A stretch of DNA of 39,540 nucleotides from contig JAFKGN010000170.1 in NCBI GenBank assembly GCA_017307205.1, forward strand, positions 1 to 39,540, read 5' to 3'. This stretch comes from Caulobacterales bacterium. Lineage in GTDB: Bacteria; Pseudomonadota; Alphaproteobacteria; Caulobacterales; Caulobacteraceae. The first letter of the stretch is position 1. Every line of letters begins with the position of its first letter. Under the pieces are notes generated by a model. That model was not told the DNA's origin. It saw only the letters and a program-made list of their open reading frames with translations, and did no database searches. The position numbers and the translations under genes were made by a program. Below are positions 35,090 through 39,540 of this stretch, piece by piece.

Positions 35090-35865
35090 TGCGCATCCTC
35101 CAGGTCGAAGACACCCGAACTCAGGCTCCGGTCGATCCAGCTCAGCACCGACCGCGGCTCGTCGAGACGGCCGACGGCGGCCGTCGGCCGCTCTGCGCCA
35201 ACCCGCACGCCGATCCCGCCGCGAAGTTGCGCCTCCACGAACGCCGCCTCGTCCGTCAGGTCGTCGCCGATCATGATCGGACGCGCGCCGGAGAACGGCG
35301 GATGCCCCATCAGTCGCGACAGCGCCGCGCCCTTGTCCGGCCCCGGCGTCCGCAGCTCCGCCACCATGGACCCATGCTGCACGGCCAGCCCCGTCTCCGA
35401 AGCCAGTCGCTGCGTGAATTCGATCACCGCCTCGCCCGCCCCCGGGGCCAGCCGATAGTGCAGGGCGACGCTATGGCCCTTGCGCTCTACGAGCAGCCCA
35501 GCATCGGCGGCGGCGAAATCGTCGAAGACCGCGGCGGCCTCGGCGACCGCCGGGTGCGCCGGTTCGGCGACAAGGCCCCACCGCGCGGTGCGCATCTGTA
35601 GGCCATGCACGCCGGCGACGTCATTGACCGCGCCTTGCAGGATGCTGTCGACCTCCATCACCGGCCGGCCGCTCAGCACGGCGAGGCGCCCGCTCAGCCT
35701 GTCCCGCGCCCGGCGCAGCAGGTCGATGCAGGCGCTGTCGGCCTGCACGTCGGCGGGACTGTCCTCGACCTCCACCAGGGTGCCGTCGAGATCGAGGAAC
35801 AGGGCCACATCGCTCGCCTCGAGGCGATCGGCCGATGTCGGCTCAAAAAGGGAGACAACAGTCAT
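35077..35865 (-). CDS. otsB: Trehalose-6-phosphate phosphatase
   Basis: The 262-residue product is an HAD phosphatase: FLDLDGTLVEV (motif I, Asp nucleophile at ~24), LSGRPVMEVDSIL (motif II region), a cap with ERKGHSVALHYR and HGSMVAELRTPGPDKGAAL, and MIGDDLTDEAAF (motif IV, ~199). It removes the phosphate from trehalose-6-phosphate made by OtsA, whose gene overlaps its end. The ATG at 35865 is preceded by a short GC hairpin. No sigma or riboswitch is recognised upstream. Confidence 0.95.
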   Translation of the reverse strand: MTVVSLFEPTSADRLEASDVALFLDLDGTLVEVEDSPADVQADSACIDLLRRARDRLSGRLAVLSGRPVMEVDSILQGAVNDVAGVHGLQMRTARWGLVAEPAHPAVAEAAAVFDDFAAADAGLLVERKGHSVALHYRLAPGAGEAVIEFTQRLASETGLAVQHGSMVAELRTPGPDKGAALSRLMGHPPFSGARPIMIGDDLTDEAAFVEAQLRGGIGVRVGAERPTAAVGRLDEPRSVLSWIDRSLSSGVFDLEDAQWGG

Positions 35866-35868
35866 CGT

Positions 35869-35881
35869 GGGGCCAAGCCCC
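35869..35881 (-). promoter_or_regulatory. GC hairpin in the otsB leader just before the start codon
   Basis: On the minus strand GGGGC-TTG-GCCCC is followed three bases later by the otsB ATG. The G-run, the only ribosome-binding-like sequence, is buried in the stem. It may damp otsB translation; on the plus strand the same sequence followed by CGTTTT looks like a terminator, but nothing is transcribed into it from that side. Confidence 0.35.
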
Positions 35882-35943
35882 CGTTTTGATTTGTCACGTG
35901 CAGACCTTGCGTTACGCCCAGGCGACGGGCCAACAGCCGAACA

Positions 35944-36054
35944 TCAGTATTCGATCTCCGCGAACTCGTCGCAGAGGATGATGTTTGAGCGCACCGTGCC
36001 GAAAGTTTCGATCACAGCCCCACAGCTCACTGCAAACCTAGGCACGTAAACCAT
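35944..36054 (-). CDS. Candidate 36-aa small protein in the otsB upstream gap
   Basis: In the 289-base gap between otsB and the RNA methyltransferase, the minus strand has an ATG (36054) opening 36 codons to a TGA (35944-35946). The product begins MVYVPRFAVSCGAV and ends IILCDEFAEIEY. A TAG stop 9 bases upstream of the ATG closes the frame. The gap is clearly less GC-rich than its surroundings, and the translated end looks protein-like (balanced, two Cys) rather than the Arg/Ala/Pro noise of shadow frames. No clear ribosome-binding site is visible (TCGGGTAGACTCAG). A GACTC site is upstream. No function; it might also be chance. The rest of this gap holds nothing I recognise. Confidence 0.33.
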   Translation of the reverse strand: MVYVPRFAVSCGAVIETFGTVRSNIILCDEFAEIEY

Positions 36055-36154
36055 CTGAGTCTACCCGACCAAGGTCACAACATCTCACAGAGATGTCATG
36101 TCCCACGCAACGGAACTTAATGTTGCTGAGCCCGTTCGCGCGAGATTTCAGATA

Positions 36155-36949
36155 TCAGCGATACTGACTGAAGTGATGCAGCGCCACGCCGCTTGTGGTG
36201 GCGACGTTTAGGCTGTCGAACCCCGGCTGCATCGGAATGCGGACCGTCGTCGTGCGGGCCAGCACCTCGGGCGCCAGTCCCGGTCCCTCGGCGCCCAGCA
36301 GCACCGCAGTGCGCGCGGCGGGACGCGCCTCGGAGAGCGTCATCGCGCCGCTCGGCGACAGGGCGAAGACGGTGAACCCCGCCGCCTCCAGCGCCGACGC
36401 CGGATCGGCGGCCCGCGCGTAGGGGACGACCAGGCTCGCGCCCACCGCCACCCGCAGCGCCTTGCGGTACAGAGGATCGCAGCAGGTCTCGTCGAGCACC
36501 ACCGCGTCGGCCCCGAAGGCGGCGGCGTTGCGGAACAGGCCGCCGATGTTGTCGTGATTGCCGATGCCGCTGGCCGCGACGACCAACGCTTCCTCTGGCA
36601 GCCCCGCCAGCAGACTGGCCGCGTCCTCCCCGGCCGGCGTCTCGCCCAGCCCCAGGATGCCGCGATGCAGGTGGAAGCCGGCGATGGCGTCGATCACCGC
36701 CTGCCCGGCCGCATAGACCGGAACCTCGGGCGGCGCCTCGGCGATCAAATCGGCAAGGCGCTCGATGCGATGCGCCGCGATCAGCAAGGCGACCGGGCGA
36801 TGGCGTCTGGCGCGCAACAGGTGGCCGAGCACCACCTGCCCTTCGGCGATGAAGCGCCCTTCACGACCGATCAGGTCGCGTTCCTTGATGTCGCGGAAGG
36901 CGGCGACCCGCGGGTCGTCCGGGTCGTCGATGGCGACGACCCGGTCCAG
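36155..36949 (-). CDS. SpoU/TrmH-family RNA 2'-O-methyltransferase (non-canonical start)
   Basis: The catalytic domain has SpoU motif 1 (GNHDNIGGLFRNAAAFGADA), motif 2 (LLGAEGPGL) and motif 3 (IPMQPGFDSLNVATTSGVAL), marking a SAM-dependent 2'-O-methyltransferase of rRNA or tRNA with the trefoil knot. The frame's first ATG/GTG/TTG is a GTG at 36835, but the 38 codons before it read in frame as a normal family N-terminus (VVAIDDPDDPRVAAFRDIKE, then GREGRFIAEGQ). So the true start is probably a CTG at 36949 with GAGG just upstream, giving 264 residues. A sequence error removing a start is the alternative. It begins 11 bases after the ydbL-like stop, at the end of the YdbH-YnbE-YdbL operon. The modified base is not known. 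Confidence 0.85.
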   Translation of the reverse strand: MDRVVAIDDPDDPRVAAFRDIKERDLIGREGRFIAEGQVVLGHLLRARRHRPVALLIAAHRIERLADLIAEAPPEVPVYAAGQAVIDAIAGFHLHRGILGLGETPAGEDAASLLAGLPEEALVVAASGIGNHDNIGGLFRNAAAFGADAVVLDETCCDPLYRKALRVAVGASLVVPYARAADPASALEAAGFTVFALSPSGAMTLSEARPAARTAVLLGAEGPGLAPEVLARTTTVRIPMQPGFDSLNVATTSGVALHHFSQYR

Positions 36950-36960
36950 AACCTCAGAGC

Positions 36961-37332
36961 CTATTTGCGCACCCAGGCGCCGGAGGCGTTCTTGTAGTAC
37001 TCGCCGGCCTTCAGGCGGCCCTGGATCACGGTGTTGAAGGCCGAGGCGCCGGCCGCTTCCGGGCTGGCGCCGCTCTTGGCGGCGGCTTCGCGATAGACGG
37101 CGGCGCGGCCGGCGTTGATCTCGGCCACCGCGGCGCGCAGGGCGGCGTCGCCGCCGCCGGCCACGAAGCCGAGCATGCCGTCCGACTGCTCGCCCACCGT
37201 GCCGGCCGCCTTGGCGGCGTCGACGAGGGCCTTGGTGGCGGCGGTCTGGGCCATGGCCGGGGCGGTGAAGGCGCCGGCGCTCAAAGTGAGCGAGGCGGCC
37301 GCGACGGCGGTGAGGAAGGTGCGACGGAGCAT
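36961..37332 (-). CDS. ydbL: YdbL-like (DUF1318) periplasmic protein
   Basis: The 123-residue product has a signal peptide (MLRRTFLTAVAAASLTLSAG, cleavage near AMAQ at ~29). It continues with the DUF1318 pattern: VDAAKAAGTVGEQSDGMLG, VAEINAGRAAVYREAAAKSG and FNTVIQGRLKAGEYYKNASG. YdbL accompanies YnbE and YdbH, which in E. coli form a periplasm-spanning phospholipid transport line; YdbL is a periplasmic helper proposed to act on YnbE assembly. It lies 13 bases after the ynbE-like stop. Confidence 0.9.
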   Translation of the reverse strand: MLRRTFLTAVAAASLTLSAGAFTAPAMAQTAATKALVDAAKAAGTVGEQSDGMLGFVAGGGDAALRAAVAEINAGRAAVYREAAAKSGASPEAAGASAFNTVIQGRLKAGEYYKNASGAWVRK

Positions 37333-37345
37333 TGTCTGGTCCCCC

Positions 37346-37528
37346 TTAGAACAGGTTCGGGTTCTGCTGGATCAGCGACTTGACGTCCTGGTCAAGGCGC
37401 ACGCGCACGTCGGCGTCCAGCTTCGCGTAGATGTTGATCGGCGCCACCTCGACCTTCACCGTCGCGCAGGCGGCGGTCAGGGCGGCGAGCCCCACGATGG
37501 CGGTGGTCGTTGCGGCGGTCTTGGTCAT
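37346..37528 (-). CDS. ynbE: YnbE-like outer-membrane lipoprotein
   Basis: The 60-residue product has a lipoprotein-type signal (GLAALTAAC, Cys at ~21) followed by VKVEVAPINIYAKLDADVRV and DQDVKSLIQQNPNLF, the YnbE signature. In E. coli YnbE is an outer-membrane lipoprotein that stacks on the C-terminus of YdbH by beta-strand augmentation to complete the lipid bridge. It lies between the ydbH-like and ydbL-like genes in the expected order. Confidence 0.92.
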   Translation of the reverse strand: MTKTAATTTAIVGLAALTAACATVKVEVAPINIYAKLDADVRVRLDQDVKSLIQQNPNLF

Positions 37529-37565
37529 CGCGAATAGATCCTCGTGTGGCCCTGATGGTCGACGA

Positions 37566-39540
37566 CTACGGCTGAACGGAAGCTGAACCGGACGTCGCCG
37601 TCGACAGGACGTCGCGCAACACGTCGTCCAGGTTCACCGAACTGTCCAGCGTCAGATTGACTTCCGTGCCCGAAGGCAGCGGCAGCTCACGCTGCAGGAA
37701 CCTACGGGTGATCAGGTCGACCAGCGACAGCCGGATGGTCTGTCGCTTCGGCGGATCGTGTCGCCCGCTGATGTGGAACAGCCCGCCCAGACGCCCGCCC
37801 GGCAAGGAATTCAGCGTCACGTCCATGTGGTCGAACGCCAGGTTCTCCATGGCCTGATAGGCGAAGTCGGCCACGGTGTTCGGCGGCGGCGCTGGGGTCG
37901 CGGGCGCGGGCGCCGCCTCGGCGGTCGGCCCCTCGGTCACGGCGGCGGCCCCGCCGCTGGCGGCCACATTGGTCAGGGCCTCACGGCGAATCGAGATCCG
38001 CCCCGGCTGGTCGGCCGCCAGCTTGCCCTCGGCGATCCGCAGCCCCTCCGGCGTGATCGTGAACGGCACGTCGCCGCTCACCTTGGCGTCGACGTCCACC
38101 CGGTCGGCGAACGGCGAGGCTTCGATCAGGTGCGATAGCTGCACCCCGTCGACATGCAGACGCCCCTCCCAAACTGAGCCGTCGAGCGGCACGGTGATCG
38201 GGTCCAGCCGCAGATGACCGTCAGCGATGGCGAGCTGGGCGTCGGCCAGTTTCACGCTCTTGGCGTCGAGGCTTACCGTCGCGGCGATGTCGGTCAGCGG
38301 CACGAGCGACTGCACCTTGGCCACGGTGATCTTCTGGTCCGGCGCGGTCACCAGCGCCGGCACGAGGCTGGTGAACACGATGCGGCCGTTGGCGCCGGTC
38401 AGCGCGCCTGCCGGGCTCTTGAAGCCGACGTCAGTCAGATCGAGCGTCCCACCGCCCGTGATCTCCTCCGAGCCCTCGACCCAGCCGACCTGCCCCACGA
38501 ACCGCGCCCGCCCGGTCACCGGCGAGGCGATCGGCGCGGCCATCGGCGACAGCGCCGCCGGCTGCAGCCCGCCTTGCTCAAACGTCAGCTGGCCCGTGTC
38601 GAAGCTCATCGTCCCCGACTTGGTCGCCAGGGTCTGCACCAGATGCCCCGTCCCCAGCTTACGACCTTGCAGATCGGTGGCCGCCAGATCGGCCGTCCAG
38701 TCACCCGCCCGCGAGACCGCCGTCCCCGAGATCAGCACCGGATTGAACCGCGTGATCGCCGCCACGTCGGTCACCTGCGCGGTCTCGATCGTCGCGTCGG
38801 CCTTCAGGTCCAGATCCTTGCCGGCCAGGTCGAACACGCCGGCGCCCTCGGCGATCTTCGCCTCCAGGAACGGCGCATTGACCGCCATCTTCCCGGCCCG
38901 CGCCCGCACGCGCCAGGCGCCGCCGTTCAGCGTCAGGATCGGATCCTTGGTCGGGCAGAGTTCGCCTGAGACCGTGTCGACGTCGTTCTCGCCCATCTCC
39001 AGCCGCGCCACCGTCACCGGCGAGCACTTGTCGGCCGCGAAGCTGATCACCTCATTGGCCAGCGAGAACCGCCCGCTGGTCTTAAGGTCGGCGTCGATCA
39101 GCGGCCCGAGCGAGCCCTTGGCCGCCAGACTGGCCACCGTCGCCGTCACCGCCCCGCTCGGCGCCACCGTATAGCGCGGCACGCCGGCCTCGACCGTCGG
39201 CAGGCCGCCATCGCGCAGGGCCAGGTTGAACGCCCCGCCGTCGCCCGCGAACAGCGCCGAGCCGCCGCGCGGCGAGATCACCGCCAGCCCGCCGCCGGGG
39301 CCGGTCAACCGCGCCGGCTGCGTCAGCCGCAGCGAGAGCCCCGGCTCCACCGCCAGCTGCACGCCCGGCGCCTTGAAATCGAACCGGCCGAGCAGCCGCT
39401 TGGCCGCCGCGATGGTCGGATCGTCCGCCTTCAGCGGCGCCCCCAGACCGATCCAGGCGCCCTGCGCCCCGGCGTCGCCCGCCAGCCGCATCCGCACGCC
39501 GTCCTTTGCGGTGAACCCGGCCGCGCCCTCGGCGGCGACG
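37566..39540 (-). CDS. ydbH: YdbH-like (AsmA/TamB-type) intermembrane protein, C-terminal part (runs off the window)
   Basis: The open frame extends past the window edge, so only the last ~657 residues are present. They are rich in alternating beta-strands (for example GRLHVDGVQLSHLIEASPFA and DRVDVDAKVSGDVPFTITPE, GRISIRREALTN), as in repeating beta-groove lipid-transfer proteins. The C-terminal segment YQAMENLAFDHMDVTLNSLP, GLFHISGRHDPPKRQT and the final PLPSGTEVNLTLDSSVNLDD match the YdbH end. YdbH is anchored in the inner membrane and carries phospholipids across the periplasm with YnbE, encoded 37 bases downstream. The N-terminal TM anchor is outside the window. Confidence 0.9.
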   Translation of the reverse strand, partial: VAAEGAAGFTAKDGVRMRLAGDAGAQGAWIGLGAPLKADDPTIAAAKRLLGRFDFKAPGVQLAVEPGLSLRLTQPARLTGPGGGLAVISPRGGSALFAGDGGAFNLALRDGGLPTVEAGVPRYTVAPSGAVTATVASLAAKGSLGPLIDADLKTSGRFSLANEVISFAADKCSPVTVARLEMGENDVDTVSGELCPTKDPILTLNGGAWRVRARAGKMAVNAPFLEAKIAEGAGVFDLAGKDLDLKADATIETAQVTDVAAITRFNPVLISGTAVSRAGDWTADLAATDLQGRKLGTGHLVQTLATKSGTMSFDTGQLTFEQGGLQPAALSPMAAPIASPVTGRARFVGQVGWVEGSEEITGGGTLDLTDVGFKSPAGALTGANGRIVFTSLVPALVTAPDQKITVAKVQSLVPLTDIAATVSLDAKSVKLADAQLAIADGHLRLDPITVPLDGSVWEGRLHVDGVQLSHLIEASPFADRVDVDAKVSGDVPFTITPEGLRIAEGKLAADQPGRISIRREALTNVAASGGAAAVTEGPTAEAAPAPATPAPPPNTVADFAYQAMENLAFDHMDVTLNSLPGGRLGGLFHISGRHDPPKRQTIRLSLVDLITRRFLQRELPLPSGTEVNLTLDSSVNLDDVLRDVLSTATSGSASVQP

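Noticed and set aside
1..39540. tRNA, rRNA, CRISPR, insertion sequence, prophage or secondary-metabolite cluster
   Set aside because: Reading both strands I found no clover-leaf sequence, no regular spacer-repeat array, no transposase or integrase and no biosynthetic megagene.

Overview
This is a GC-rich alphaproteobacterial chromosome segment, most likely from the Caulobacteraceae (Caulobacter, Phenylobacterium or a near relative). The evidence for this is the N-terminus of a PodJ-type polar localisation protein, a TipN-type polarity protein, GANTC (CcrM-type) sites upstream of podJ, and many small Caulobacter-like membrane proteins. About 41 genes are packed at very high density. No gap exceeds 300 bp, and I found no rRNA, tRNA, insertion sequence, prophage or CRISPR array.

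Layout. 1-1084: start of podJ (minus strand, runs off the window). 1297-6309: a small membrane protein, an MprF-like aminoacyl-phosphatidylglycerol synthase domain protein, a small unknown protein and a soluble hybrid histidine kinase. 6390-8926: a cell-wall cluster (L,D-transpeptidase, YcbK/MepK-like M15 protein, proline-rich anchored protein). 9070-14843: the bacterial non-homologous end-joining pair Ku and LigD, separated by a secreted type-B carboxylesterase and a DUF2239 protein. 14881-17610: PEP carboxylase. 17691-21054: a PglC/WecP-size sugar-phosphate transferase, TipN and a small membrane protein. 21137-23918: two MFS transporters around a DUF423 protein. 24031-26065: a tight plus-strand operon of proline iminopeptidase, a tiny sigma-region-4-like helix-turn-helix protein, a GNAT acetyltransferase and a gamma-glutamylcyclotransferase-fold protein. 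26062-29347: a left-handed beta-helix acetyltransferase and the UvrD/PcrA helicase. 29465-32653: a small membrane protein, then a four-gene minus-strand run (DUF4169, two translationally coupled paralogues of unknown function, ribbon-helix-helix protein). 32757-33692: DUF2171 protein and a glutathione S-transferase. 33689-35865: otsB-otsA trehalose synthesis. 36155-39540: an RNA methyltransferase downstream of the YdbH-YnbE-YdbL envelope operon.

Most of the region is housekeeping or envelope biology. The observations most worth following are: the tandem paralogue pair at 29916-32410, which carries shared signatures I cannot assign; a sigma-4-like mini protein coupled to a peptidase; an RNA methyltransferase whose conserved N-terminus has no ATG/GTG/TTG start; a terminator hairpin abutting the GST start codon; three evenly spaced GANTC sites before podJ; and the habit of convergent genes here of overlapping by exactly four bases at their stop codons.
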